DNA of 60,000 nt from Adiantum capillus-veneris (GCA_014529385.2 CM043969.1:10583001-10643000), one strand, 5' to 3'. Positions 45,148-57,360 are shown, counted from the first letter of the stretch. Notes: generated by a model from the letters alone, not told the origin. Made by a program: numbers and translations.

Positions 45148-45479
45148 TTCCTCAATTATGTTTTGAAAAAAATCAGCATCTACTAGTTCATCTCCAAAGA
45201 TGTTTTTGAATAGCCTTTAGTGCTTCTGGAAGATAATCAACCTTGCAAATGTGACTTTCCTGGCTTGTGGAAGATTTTGAATTCAAACTCCACTAGGAAC
45301 ATCATCCACTTGATTCACCTTCCTTGTATGATCATTTTATTAATCAAAAACAATAAATCCTAGTGATCAATATAAAAGTGGACTAACTTCCCCAGTACAT
45401 AATGTCTGAACTTGGTGCACCATTCCGAGTGCCTCCCTCTCTTTTGTTGAATATCCTTGTTCTCATGAACTGAAAACTG

Positions 45480-46033
45480 GCAAAGTAGATTGGGTAGTCT
45501 ATCTTCCCATTAGACTAAGCTAGTATAGCCCCTATCACCATTCCTGAAGCGTGAACATGTACATGAAATATAATATCCCAGTTGGGTTGGAGAAGGACTA
45601 GCTTCTTGCTAATCTCATATTTCTAGCATTGAAAAATTTTCTCCCATTCTTTAGTCTAGATGTACTTATTCACTTTCTTTGTGAGCTCATAGTAGCCATC
45701 CATTAAACTATACATCTCGTGGCTTGCAATCTCATCTAGCATCATATCTATGAATGACAACGGGAAGGGATCTTTAATAGTTTGGGCACTCAATTTCATA
45801 TAATTGACACACACTCTGAGCTTTCCATTCTTCTTTTGGACAACCACTATAGGAAATAACCAATCACTACTTTCCACCTCTGTAATGAATCTAGCTTTGA
45901 TCAAATTATCAATTTTGTCCTTGACCTTCTCTGCGTAATTAAGATTCATTCTGTATCTTTGAAATATTACTGGTCTGCCATCAAATTTCAACTGTATGCG
46001 ATGTTGGCACACTTTTGGATCTACTCCGTTCAA
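45480..46033 (-). pseudogene. Element H: RT with core deleted, plus RNase H start
   Basis: The RT begins normally with NGVDPKVCQHRIQLKFDGRP, FPIVVVQKKNGKLRVCVN and MYSLMDGY. It then jumps in frame to YELTKKVNKYI and TKEWEKIF, which belong to the end of RT. The palm with the catalytic YxDD is therefore missing, roughly 150 residues. RNase H follows as FHVHVHASGMVIGAIL; the first catalytic Asp is His. Frames then break up toward 45180. Confidence 0.85.
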
Positions 46034-46173
46034 ATCCGTATGTTCCCAAGTAAATATGTCTTTGTATTTCTAGAACAATGCCTTGTCTTTTTCCTTGATC
46101 TCCGGCTTCAAATGTTTGTTGATTTTGATCATTTTGGATTCTCCTCTGAGGCGACATTCCATTCTTCTAATTC

Positions 46174-47010
46174 TTAATCATCTCGAAGCATCCAATTTAG
46201 CCCACCTTTCTTTCTCTTGGCCCAATGACTCTGCTTCCTTGTTTGTCCGAATATCAACAAAATAATCATTAAATGGGTTATGCCTTCCAATAGATCATTC
46301 TTAAGATCCGGTTGTAGTGCTAGTAGAATTTCTTCATTAGCATGTGAATCATTCACTAAATTGGGTTCTTCCTTGAAGTTAAACTTTTTTGGTATAGACA
46401 GATTTGATACCCGACCATTAATTTGGATTGATCTCCCCCCAGTGTTTAATTCATTAAATTGATCTAGGTATTTTTATTTTTTTCACTCAGCTTGTTGTTT
46501 GTCTATTAGAACACTGGTGCGGTCGATCTCTGTTAAGGGAAAGATATTCATGGAGGCTAGCATCCTCTCAATCTTCTTTGAACCATACTTCTAACACAAC
46601 TCTTCTGGTCTCATTGATTTCCTCAATGATCTGGTGCTATCTATCTTCATCTAGATTCTCCTATTGTAGCCTTGAATAGTCATTGTTTGGTTTACATAGT
46701 CATGTATAGCCTCAGCAGTTCTGATGCATGGTCTTCCTAGTAACATTCCATAGGCCCCTTGAACATCTAGCACCAGGAAACTGCTTTTGAATTTCTCTTT
46801 CCCCACCCTTATCTGAATGTTTTTAATGAGACCACTGGCTTGGACCACCCTATGATCTGCAAATCCTTATTTTGAGCGGAACTGGCTTCATATCAGTTAT
46901 TCCTAGCTTTTATTGAAGATGCTCGCCAAGAATATTTTTTCCCGCTCCTCCATCTAGAATAACACTCGATAATGGTTCCCATTGTTTTTTGAGCTTATAG
47001 TCTATTTGAA
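46174..47010 (-). pseudogene. Element H: protease and spacer
   Basis: The protease is recognisable by SSVILDGGAGKNILGEHLQ near 46960 (DGGA type, as in element E) and by the end block GMLLGRPCIRTAEAIHDYV at 46780-46700. A polar spacer runs to about 46040. Stops occur after HLQ and near 46855. Confidence 0.75.
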
Positions 47011-47273
47011 TTATTGGAACCTCATCATCTAATGGCTGCCAAGTCCACTTTTGTGGCCTCTGCTTCAGCTTTTCTCTTTGGTCTCATAAATTAAGCTGCC
47101 TCAAGCAATCTTCATCGAATGTCATTTAATTTCACTGTTACTTTCTGAATCCGATCTTGCTCATTGCCTGAGATTTTGTTGTCCAAACCAGAAGACTTCT
47201 CCTCCTAATAGTCTTCACAATTGCAATCCATTGCTTTGTCTATAACTGTTGGTTGGCTCCATGATGAATCCCC

Positions 47274-47564
47274 CTAATTCTTTCCCATGCCAGTATTTCC
47301 AGTCTCGGCCAAGTCTGCTCTAACTTGCCTTGTGTCTTCTACCATGCTATGCACTACAACAATCATAGACTTGTCTAGTCCATCTGTTGTCTTATCCAGT
47401 TTTGGTTCTAAAGACTGAGGTGGTATTTTGTGAATGGTCCGAGCTTTTGAACTTTCTAGTTGCTCTGGTAGCTTTCTTGATAAATTTTCAATGATTTTTT
47501 CTACAATCTCTCTTTGTTCTTGCCATTCATCTACAATATTTTCTGTATCCTTCGCCTTCCACAC
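47274..47564 (-). pseudogene. Element H: possible Gag/linker fragment
   Basis: A 96-codon Glu/Lys-rich frame (EWQEQREIVEKIIENLSRKL) upstream of protease. It has no capsid or zinc knuckle. The element is cut at about 47657 by LTR D2 in the opposite orientation, so its gag and 5' LTR are absent. Confidence 0.4.
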
Positions 47565-47657
47565 AGTTTTCTATTGTTCCCACTTCTTGGCCTCAGCAAT
47601 TTAATTATCTTCTTCAGTAGCAATCTCTTCAAATGTCATCTTGCTGAAAAGGAATAT

Positions 47658-48464
47658 CATATTAGGGTGGTATGTCACCTCATCGAGGCACATTTTCCAT
47701 ATGCACATAGCAAGAAGCACACATTAGTAACATGAAATGTGTAAATACCCTAAACCTTTGAAATTACTTTGGAAATATGTTTTGCAAATAAACTTGAAAT
47801 AAGTTATGGGTGATTCTTGAAAAAATCTTAAAGACATAATCATTAAATTGAGCTAGCATTGCACACTTGAAACATAAGCAAAAAACCTTACGAGTCATTG
47901 ATTATCTAATCATCAAATGGTTGTAGACCAGAGTAGGTTATTCTAGAAGGAGGGAACTACCCTTAGCAGGACCGACGGATAGAGGAAACTTCCAAAAGCG
48001 ATAACCAGTGAGTTACCACAGTAACTGACTACGTACAATTAGTTAGCAATTGGCAGCCTATAAATAGGACTCATTATTTTTTTTGTAGGACTTTTGAATC
48101 CCTAGAATCCTTAGTTGTCTACATCCTAAGCTACTTGTGCTCTTGTAATCATTTGTTGCACTCTCTCTTCTTCTGTAATTCCAAAGCTAGCTGCTGCTAT
48201 ATCAGATTCTTACCATTTGTAATCTAAATATTTGAAATAAAATTTTGATTCCAATCTTAGTTACAATGTCTTGTCCTTCAGTTCCAGTGTCTTGTCTTTC
48301 TAGTTTCAGTTCTATCTTTCAGTGGTCTCTAAATGTTATGAATCTGACATCTTTAGTCCTAAGTACCAACTTGGAATAGTTGTTTGAACACATCTAGTTC
48401 CTTACATTTTGGAAATCAAGGTGGTTTGAGCTAAGTTTCTCTAGGATAGGCGAACTACCTCTCA
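47658..48464 (+). repeat. 5' LTR of element D (copy D2)
   Basis: Matches 13078-13900 over about 790 bp. The promoter core has GGAGGGAACTACCCTTAGCA and CCTATAAATAGGACTCATT (48057-48075). It ends CTCTCA at 48464, two bases before a PBS. Orientation is opposite to element H, which it truncates. Confidence 0.75.
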
Positions 48465-48466
48465 GC

Positions 48467-48478
48467 TGGTATAGAGCT
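48467..48478 (+). other. Primer-binding site of element D (tRNA-iMet type, altered)
   Basis: TGGTATAGAGCT resembles the initiator-Met PBS TGGTATCAGAGC with one base lost. It lies two bases after the LTR end. Confidence 0.6.
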
Positions 48479-48499
48479 ATTGTATGTCCAGAATGCCAC

Positions 48500-50211
48500 C
48501 CAGAACGAACACTACAGGTCATCGACCAACAACTCGCTTTATGAAAAACCAAGAGAGGATCAGTCCAGTTCCAGAAGAGACTCAAGTAGGCTCTAAAGCT
48601 AATTCTCAACTTGGGAATGAAACTGAGGTCTATCCAGGAGGGGGTACTACTAATGAATAAAGGGATTTGCAGCATTCCAGTCATTCTAGGCGTCGAAGAG
48701 CTCAAAGGGCTGCAAGAAGGAATAGGTCTCAAGGATCCAAAAGTTAAAATCAAACTGATGAGAGTGATAGGATTCAAATAACCCATCACTTATCAAGGGA
48801 ACCAAGAAGAAAATAGAAGCGACATTTACAAAGATAGAGACTGAAAGCTGTGAGGATGACATTGATCACTTTGATAAGAAAAATTCAAGTGATAAGAAGC
48901 CACTACATAAAACCAGAGTGAGCAAGACTAAGGAACATTCCACTGATCTAAAAAATTTCTTTCCAATATACAGATGTGGAAAGAAGAATGACCCTAATGT
49001 TCACATACAAGCCTTTGAGCAACATCTTGAGCTCAAGGATATTGATGGGGATGAATGGGGGGAGCATTTTATCAAACACTAAAGGACGTAGCTACAAAAT
49101 GGTACTACCATTCCCCACCCTATTGACTTAGATCTTATCACAAGCTCATTAGAGCCTTCAAGTTGGAATATTCAGAGAATAGGGGGGATAAAGATACTCT
49201 TTATGAGCTTGATGAGATCAAGCAAGGAAAGTTGTTGGTTAGAAGTTATGTGAAAAGGATCAAAGAACTAACCAGACAACTGCAAGAACCTCCCTGAGAG
49301 AAAATGATGAGATCTTGGTTCCTGTATGGCTTTAAGAGTAAGAAGTGGAGGAAGTAAGAGATACCAACACCAGCAAAGAAATTCAATGATCTGGTACATA
49401 GAGCACTGAAGTTGGAGCAACAAGCAAAAAAGGAGAATGGACATAGGAGAAGACAGTCTAGTGAGGATGAATCCTCTATAGAAGGAAGTTATGAATCTAG
49501 TTCTTGCTCCAGTCCTTCTGAAAGTGAGCCAAAGAACAAAAGCAAAGCTAAGAAAGGGTCTAGGACTAGAAAAATTGTAGAAATGTCTAAGAACACTACT
49601 GAGATAGCCAAGACAAATACCGTAGTGAGGAAAGTAAATATATTGTGCTCTAAATGCAAACCAAAGGACCACATGTCGAATGAGTATTCTCAATGTACAT
49701 ATTGCAAGGCCTTTGGTCATGGTTGGAACAATTGTGGGATTAGCTTTAGGAAGTGAGAGGACTTGTCAATGATTGCCCTTATCAATCCAAAAACGCCCAA
49801 GGCTGATGGAGAAAGTGGGACTAGAGAGAATGAAACCAATATAAGCACTAGAGGGGGTAGAGGATGCTACCAAAATGGAGCTGGCAGGGGCGAAGATAGA
49901 GGAGATTTCTCTAAATAGAACATGAAATGATATGGTTGTGGCAAGTATGGCCACTTTGTAACTCAGTTTCCAGAAACACCAAAGCTAGAGGTAGCCAATC
50001 AAAAACTGCCAAAGCTAGTACCAGTAAGAGTAGTCACCACAAGCAAGGGAGTAGCGTACCACTGCAGGGTGATCCAAATGCAAATAAAGATCCCATCCTA
50101 AACCATGAACTAGCACAACAAATCTTCAAGGAAGAGAAGATTTGTGTAGCTCAAGGCAATCTTATTAGTTTGGCAAGGTCTCATTTACAAGGTCCCAACA
50201 AGACGATTTAG
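48500..50211 (+). pseudogene. Element D: gypsy gag remnant
   Basis: Gag read rightwards in several broken frames. Early basic part: RRAQRAARRNR. Capsid part: PNVHIQAFEQHLELKDIDGD, then LKDVATKWYYHSPP, then PTPAKKFNDLVHRALKLEQQ. The open piece 49412-49756 has a Ser/Glu-rich linker and zinc-knuckle sequence: CSKCKPKDHMSNEY (last Cys is Tyr) and CTYCKAFGHGWNNC (complete C-x2-C-x4-H-x4-C). A third, damaged knuckle YGCGKYGHFVTQF lies near 49935. At least eight stops or frameshifts. Protease and RT do not follow. Confidence 0.75.
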
Positions 50212-51673
50212 AAAACGAAGGAGAGCCACTAAGCTACAAGGAATGCAAGAAATTGTGCCCAAACCATTTTTCATGACACACACACCTTTGAGATCCCTTA
50301 ATAGCATGAAGGGGTCCCCTCCTTTGAAGATTTATAAGTTGCAACACACAATATTGGTGCAACATGTGCACGCCATATTCTTACACGTGTTTAGACCAAA
50401 TCCAAGCAACAACCAGATATCCATCTACTTTTTGCAATAATTCTATTGTTATTTGGTATGCAAAGTAGACTGGAAAAATTGACCTAGCATGAGAGGAGTT
50501 ATCAAGGGACATCCACCACAACGTGTTCATGCTCAAGAGACAAACAAAGAAGAGCCTCCGTGCAAGAGGGATTCACTTACCTCCTCAAAGAGATGGTGAT
50601 TCTTGAGCACTTGGATACATAAGGCATAGAGCTCTCTAGCCAAGGAGAGACCACATAGTCATTGTGTGCTCAATACAAAGCATTAGAAATTGATAATGTT
50701 GGATTAAAGTAAAAACTAGCAAGATGCAAAGAAAAGATGGATCCCTTAGAAGAGGATATAGCACAAGCAAAGACAAGGGGATCCATGGTGTAGACGCTAT
50801 GATTAAATGTTTGTACCACTACATGCATTTTTATCTGCATATGTATTGCATTTATGCTATGTTGCACCCATTTGTATTCATTTGATCAGCAAGCACGTTA
50901 ATTCCAATACTGTTTATGTATTGCATTTATGCTGTGTTAATTCCAAGTTCTTTCATAATTTATAGTGGCTATAGGTTTGTTAAAAGTGGCCCAAAAAACT
51001 TGAACAAATTGAACCCAAAAATCTCCCAACAAATTGTTGAGAGCTTGATGGCATTGAAAATAATAGGCGAGATGCAATGTAGGTAGAGACTCAATTGAAA
51101 TCAAATCAAATAATGTAGTTGGCAATTGTAGCTAGCCAAAAAACGCAACTAGTAAAAATCCAAAAACGTAACACATGAGGACATATTATGGCGGGAAAGT
51201 GGGGTACAATCGACTTGATTTGGGTGATCGTCTTTCATATCAGACCAAATATATCAACATTCAAGATATTGGTGGAAATTTGATGATGACAACCAACTAA
51301 TGTACCTTCTGTTTGGATCAAATCTTGGTTTGATTTACAGTGCTAATGATAAACATGTCATCTACCACAACAAAGTATGGGCAAATAGTTGTCAGTTGGG
51401 AACTAAACAATAGCTTATTTAATGCAAGCAAGCTTGTTTCCCACAACAGAATTACAAAACACTATCTCGAACATGAGTACTTCCTGGTAGAAAAAAATCA
51501 GCATCACAAGACGTGCCTCCACAAATATATGACTTCTAATATGTGTTATTGAATGCACAAACAAACAAGACTGATGGTGGAAAAAATAGATATTTGGTTC
51601 TACATCTGGGTGTAGAAGCTCTTTGGATTCATCTATTGCTGGTGCAAGCAAAAGTGAGCACCCTTCCACATTT
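50212..51673. other. Non-coding interval
   Basis: No gene recognised. TATTGCATTTATGCT(A/G)TGTT occurs twice, near 50840 and 50916. Frames here are short and on both strands. Confidence 0.4.
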
Positions 51674-52410
51674 TCCATGGGGTTCACGATTCAATACCCC
51701 GCTATTAGGGTTCACCAATCTGAGGGAAAAAAAAATCAAAACATTTCAAATACATAAGCTAAGGATAATTATAGAAAACAAAAAGCCCCACAAAAATGAA
51801 AAGTCATAGGATATGAAAAGCCCATTAAAATGGAAATTCAAAAGACATTTCATCTCCATATAAAAGACATTTCATCTCCATATAAAACATGAAATGTCTT
51901 TGGAAATTCCAAAGACATTTCATCTCCATATAAAAGAAGTGGTCGAGTGCATTTCTTGCTCATTACCTTTTTTTTTAGCATTTCCTTCTCTTTAGAATTT
52001 TCTTGCACTATGTAGGTAGAGATTTCTTACATATGTAAGGTCGATGGAATCATATTGATAGGACTCTACTATGTAGGTTTAGTGTAATCCTACCATTTGT
52101 AGGTGAGAGATTACATTAAACGTAAGTTCTTTTTAATTTTTGGCAATCTTTGAGTTTTTGACCTTTTAATTTTTTTGAAGCCATTAGGAATACCTTTTGA
52201 TTTTTTAACGTGCATTCGTGGGATATTAAAAAAACCCCTCTTTTAACATGTCTAAATCCCCTTATTTTAGGACTTTTTTCCAAAATTGAATATAAAAACC
52301 CCTTATTTTAATGTATCTTTGTTAAATTGCTATAATTTTTTGCATTTTAAAACCCCTCCTTTCAAACTCACAATATACATTAACATGATTACATAGTGTA
52401 CCCCCCGAGC
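51674..52410. mobile_element. MITE-like element, copy 2, with internal insertion
   Basis: Left end GGGGTTCACGATTCAATACC and right end TACATAGTGTACCCCCC correspond to the ends of the element at 41478-41727, and 52206-52408 repeats its body. About 490 bp lie between, containing a tandem AAAGACATTTCATCTCCATA repeat and a long palindrome. The extra sequence may be a second insertion. Confidence 0.45.
51891..51921. repeat. 31-bp perfect palindrome
   Basis: Arms GAAATGTCTTTGGAA and TTCCAAAGACATTTC flank a single A. Copies of the right arm followed by ATCTCCATATAAAA also occur at 51841 and 51865, so the palindrome arose from an inverted unit in a short tandem array. Confidence 0.85.
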
Positions 52411-53593
52411 ACATTTTACATAAGTATGAACCATTCAAATTTCACCTGTTATATCTAAAGCATGTCCTAGGTATCAGTACATGTTTCAGTTCCAAAAAGT
52501 GGTAGCCCAATCAAGCACAAAATCACATGTGTACAAAATGGCGGTAAATGTAAATGAAGACTTGGTAAAGAGGAGAACAAATAATGCTCCACATATGCCG
52601 CAGAAATGTGAACAAAATTGATTTACAGCATATATCAACACGAAGAATGAAAAGAAAACAAAAAAAGACCTGAAATTAGCAGCGATGAATGAGTAATTGA
52701 GCAATTCCAAAAAAAAATGAACGTTGTCGTGCCATGGCACGTACATAATGTGAAAATAAAAATATCTACCTCACTCTTTATGTTTTTAATGTGTGGATCA
52801 AATGCTACAATGTACATAGTGTGATATATGAAAAAACGGATGCCATGGTTGCAGGCATGTCAGAAAATCTAATATCTAACCAACCCAAATGATTTTCTTA
52901 TATTAAACTAATCATTTAATATTGGAGAATAAACAGGAACAAGGGTTAGGATATAGACATGTGCTTATAGATCTATCTCAACACGGGGCCAATGGTAAAG
53001 GGGCCCAAATGAGAGATGGTATGTCAACGAGCAAGGCTAACCAATGGAGCTTAAAGACCTTAGGGTTAGCTTCATTAGTGTTAAAGGCCCTTTGACCTTA
53101 GGTAAGCTAGGGCTGCGCTTGAGGTGGGAACCCAGCCCAAGATTAAGGTTCTTGAGGTGCTTGTCGTGCTTTATGACTAAGGTGCTTGAGGTGCTTGTCA
53201 TGCTTGCTGACTAAGGTGCTTGAGATAAGGTGTTCCAAAAAGTCAATCATCAATCCCTACAAGGAGGGGGCGAGCCCTACAAGAAGGGGGATGAGAGAGA
53301 ACACACACACACTCACACAAGGCATGCTTAGTACAAAGAAAGCAAAAGGGACACTTCTCAAGTTCCTTCTCATGTTGTTGTCATGGTGTGCCTAAAGACC
53401 ATTGGTTGGCCTCTCAAGGGGTCCAATGATAAATTAGTTAATTTAATTAATTGTTTTAGCATTCATCAAGTCCTCTCTCTCAAAGTGGAAAAGGGGACAC
53501 TTGTTCCAAGACTACCCTTATTGCTTGTAATTCCTCCTACTTGTGATTGGCTAGGGTTGGAGGGTTCCAATGAGCTTCAAGCATGAGCTACAA

Positions 53594-53614
53594 GGGGGGG
53601 GGGGGGGGGGGGGG
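53594..53614. repeat. Poly(G) tract, 21 bases
   Basis: An uninterrupted run of 21 G. Assembly or sequencing of the exact length is unreliable. Confidence 0.9.
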
Positions 53615-53656
53615 TCGAGCAAGGAAGCTAGAAGCATGCTTGGGGGGTATACTCTC

Positions 53657-53658
<2 letters not shown>

Positions 53659-53692
<34 letters not shown>
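53659..53692. repeat. (AC)17 microsatellite
   Basis: An uninterrupted run of 17 AC dinucleotides, 45 bp right of the poly(G) tract. Confidence 0.95.
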
Positions 53693-53695
<3 letters not shown>

Positions 53696-54370
53696 CATTG
53701 TGTGAAGTGCAAAGTGCAAGATCTCACTCTCCTTCTCCAAGCAACTAGAGAGGTTGAGAGCCTACACCAACACTCTTGGCTATGGAATGCGAATCCAACC
53801 AAGAGCCATGCTTCAATGCTTAAGTGTTCCATCTTCTCCATCTTGACTACTATGATATTATGTACGCTAGCAAGAAGAGTGATGATAAGTGTGGAACTAA
53901 TTCTTTATCCTGTGAAATGTTTCTACTTCCTGTTCCCTACCCTCATTCCCTGCTAGCTATCTCCACCTTCGAAGGTTTTTGAGGTCTTGGGACTGAGGCT
54001 TGGGATAGTTAATGCTTTCCACAAAGTTTATGTTATGCTCGTGAAGCATGAAGCTTTCCATATTCATTGCATCACTTAGGTCACAAGGAGCACAAAGATT
54101 GTGTATTACAAGTCTCTCTTGATGGGAGAAACTATAATAAAAATTCCTATTGGAGGCGGGACCGGCTCCACATAAATTCGGTCTTCAACTGGTGTCATGT
54201 TCTCTAAACGCTCTCTCTTGCAAAAGTATTGTTCATGCCAGGTTAACTACATGCTATGTTTATGTTTCTACCATCAATTATGTTTACCCGCTATGCTCAC
54301 AAAGTAATTTCACAAAAGTACCCTCTCTAGTTTCCACTACTCTCAAATTAATAGGCCAATTCCATTACAT

Positions 54371-54382
54371 TGGTATCCGAGC
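54371..54382 (+). other. PBS-like site, tRNA-iMet type
   Basis: TGGTATCCGAGC differs from the initiator-Met PBS by one base. It follows CCATTACA, a plausible LTR end at 54369. No coding sequence follows, so this is a relic. The LTR start was not found. Confidence 0.45.
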
Positions 54383-55336
54383 ATTTGGATTCTCTTTTCT
54401 GGCTTAGAAGACAAGTCCTTAAGTAACCTATAAATGGTTGATTTTGTTAATTATATTAGGGTAAGTGGGACTGGATCTATTATCGGTTTTGTTGAGCCCA
54501 TTATGTGGGATATGGTGCACACCTTGAGAGATCTGGACTTAATAATGGAGTCTTTTTAGACTTGCCTACGGCATTACCATTATTGAGTCATAAGAAGTCT
54601 GAAAGGAGCTAGCCCTCGGCAACTCTGCAATATTAGACCCACTCAGACTTGCAGCTTGCAAACACAATTCAAAAGTAGCAAAAATAGAAATTCCATGCAT
54701 GCAGTACACCTAAAAAAAGCAGCCTAGCACGGCAAATCCCGATTGGCCAAAGCTCCTTTGGTCATGCTAGAAAATTTTCTCCCCATAGACCCTACCTTAT
54801 ACGAGTGCCAATAAATATGAAAAAATGCCTTTTGCTCATGCTACTCATGGAGGAGGAGAAGAGGAGGGAAATCCTTTTTCCTTTTGCTTGCAGCTCAGTG
54901 AGCACACTGTGAGATTGGGGAGCATCTTCTATGCGTGTTTTTCTGTCTGCACGACAATTTAGATAGAGATTTATTTTGCCCCCTGTTTCATTTGAATCAA
55001 AGAAGGAGAGAAGAGGTTTGGCCTCTATAGTCTAGCCTAGAAAAGGGGGAGAGAAAGTCTCTATGGTCCATAGAAGAGAGCATGATAGGTTTGAATAGAA
55101 AGGGAATAGAGATCAAGAAGAGGGAGAGAAGAACCTTTTGCTGAAGGGATGTAGAGAAAGAGCATTGTAGAGAGAAGAAACTATGTGTGCGCGAGAGAGA
55201 TGATTTCCCTGTGCATGGGCAAGAGTAATTTGAGAATAGAGAGGGGGATAACGTGAGAGAGGGAGGGCTGCCAACCTGCAAGGCTCGGGAAACATTTTTT
55301 TGTGGACCCGGCTTTGGAACCTTTTCTCACGCATAT
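54383..55336. other. Non-coding interval
   Basis: Gene-poor. 54840-55280 is rich in GAGAGG and GAGAGA words. Frames are short and on opposing strands. Confidence 0.4.
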
Positions 55337-55478
55337 TGTTGATCTTATATATGAAACTACTTTAAATATAGCTCAGGGTCTCCTCTATAAATATACCATT
55401 CTGTTTACGTATTCTACACTTTTGGGATTGCACTCTCTGTGTATCGTCTCTCTAGCCTTCTCTTTCTATGTCTTGTCA
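55337..55478 (+). repeat. Short LTR (about 142 bp), copia or TRIM type
   Basis: Starts TGTTGATCTTATATATG and ends CTATGTCTTGTCA. It contains CTCTATAAATATACC, a good TATA box, about 95 bp before its end. A PBS follows after three bases. An LTR of this size with no coding sequence behind it fits a TRIM or a heavily deleted copia element. The start is inferred from TGTT; the 3' partner was not found. Confidence 0.5.
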
Positions 55479-55481
55479 AAA

Positions 55482-55493
55482 TGGTATCAGAGC
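55482..55493 (+). other. Primer-binding site, tRNA-iMet
   Basis: TGGTATCAGAGC is the exact 12-base initiator-Met PBS used by many plant copia and TRIM elements. Confidence 0.8.
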
Positions 55494-56389
55494 GTGGTTA
55501 GTTTTTCTCCATAAGAATAGGACGTTTTTTTGCCTCTCGCGGCTTCATGCAGAGTGGGCACATCAAAAATTTGTAATTCAACAAAACATATAATCGTCAT
55601 GACTTTTTGCTCAAAACTCAAATTTCAACGTTTGAAGAGTCGTTCTTAAGGTTTTGGGGTGTTTTGGAGCTACTCGTCACATGACAGATTTATCAAATTT
55701 TGCACCAAAAGTAACTTTCAATGAAATGGTAACTATTTTCAATCAAAATTACAATAAGGTGAGAGATTTTATATTTTTGAATCTATTTGTGTTAGGCTTC
55801 TTGTTAGAAATCTTTGATTTGCTTTTCATACATCATATACACATTTGATTTTTCATGAAAGTAATTAGAGCAATAAATAATTAGATTGAAATTACACTAT
55901 ATTCAACTAGATCTACATATTATTATAAAATGAGTTTTTTGTTTGCATGATTTTTGGATTTTCTTTTTATGTATCATGTGCAGTTTGGTTTTTGTGAAAG
56001 AAATTAGATCAAAAGTAAAATATATTGAACTACATCGTCTTCAATTCGATATACTTACTAGAAAAAAGAGATAAATTGATTGATCACCACATTTTCTCTT
56101 TATGCATATCACATATATTTCGATGCATGTGCATCAAATTAGATCTTTATGCGTATCACATATATTTCAATGCATCAAATTTGATCAGATTCATATCACT
56201 TTAGATCTTTTTATTTTTTCTTTCTTTTTTATTGTGTATGATTTATGATAAAGATGAAATCAAGATTTTCTTTTGTTTAATATTGACAGTTGCATGATGT
56301 TATTGTAGAGAGAATTATATCCATCATTTTCTTTTTTCACACAAAGATTTAACGTATTATGTTTTACTTGAAGAAAGCCGTTTGTATAT
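55494..56389. other. Non-coding interval
   Basis: AT-rich. TCTTTATGCATATCACATAT is duplicated about 47 bp apart (56098 and 56145). No gene. Confidence 0.4.
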
Positions 56390-57360
56390 GCACCATAGAT
56401 ATTGAAGAGTTATGGTTTTGATAATTCATAAATAGTTATGATTGTAGATATTAAATAACTATAATTTGGATAATTTATGTCGTATTCAAAGAATTATGTT
56501 TGGATATTTATTGCCTCCATCTAGATATCGACGTGTTATGATCCAATGATTTATTTTTCTACATCACAAAAACTTACGATTTTGATAATTCTTTTAATAA
56601 TCTTCAGTCAAATTTGAAGCTTATGCTTTAATATTAATTTATATTATTTCTCTTCTCTACAAATATCAACAGTTATAATTTTGACGGTTTAACAAAGAGT
56701 TATATTTTGATGATTTATTTTCTCTTTAGATTATAGATATAATGATTTACAATTTCAATAATTTTTTTATTTTTGAAAACTCATGTCAAATCATAATGAT
56801 TTACTCATTCATATCATTTTTTTATATATAGATATTGAAGATTTATAGTTTTATTCATGATAAGATCTTATGATCACTTATTATTGAGACTGTGATTATA
56901 GAGTTATTTTATGATATCATGACATCTTTTCATGGGGATTACAAGCCGTTTGTATGAATCATTTGTTTTTTAGATGATTATTTCTTTATAGAGTTTATTT
57001 CATGATACATTTTCATGGTAATTACAAAAAAATTTTAATGGTTGTTTCTCATTTAGATGATTATTCTTTCATCGCGTTGTTTCATGATGCCATGATATGT
57101 TTTTATGATTAAAAGTTATTCGTAGTGATTATTCATTATTGAGATGGTTATCATTTCACAAAGTTGTTCCATGATGCCATGATACATTAGAAGTCATTCA
57201 TACTTATGCTTTATTTTATGGAGATGGTTATTCTTCCATGGAGTGATATCATAAAATATTTTTTTATGATTGAAAGTCATTCATACTGAATATTCATTCC
57301 ATTGATATCGTTATTATTTCATGGATTTTTTCCATTATGCCATGATGTGTTTCTATGATG
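56390..57360. repeat. Diverged ~87-bp tandem repeat
   Basis: TTCATGATGCCATGATA-type words recur near 56911, 57000, 57083, 57170 and 57329, at steps of about 84-89 bp or a multiple. The left part (56390-56850) has related TAGATATTGAAGAGTTATG and TTTGATAATT words at similar intervals. Copies are strongly diverged. Confidence 0.5.

Larger units (their letters stand above)
52411..54370. other. Non-coding interval with short repeats
   Basis: No gene recognised. CTAAGGTGCTTGAGGTGCTTG units repeat in tandem at 53146-53226. The part before 54370 probably includes the end of an LTR, since a PBS-like site follows. Confidence 0.4.

Noticed and set aside
46900-46990. DGGA in the protease of H and E as a mutated DSGA active site
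   Set aside because: DGG-type proteases are usual in Tat/Athila-like plant gypsy elements, so it is probably the normal form.
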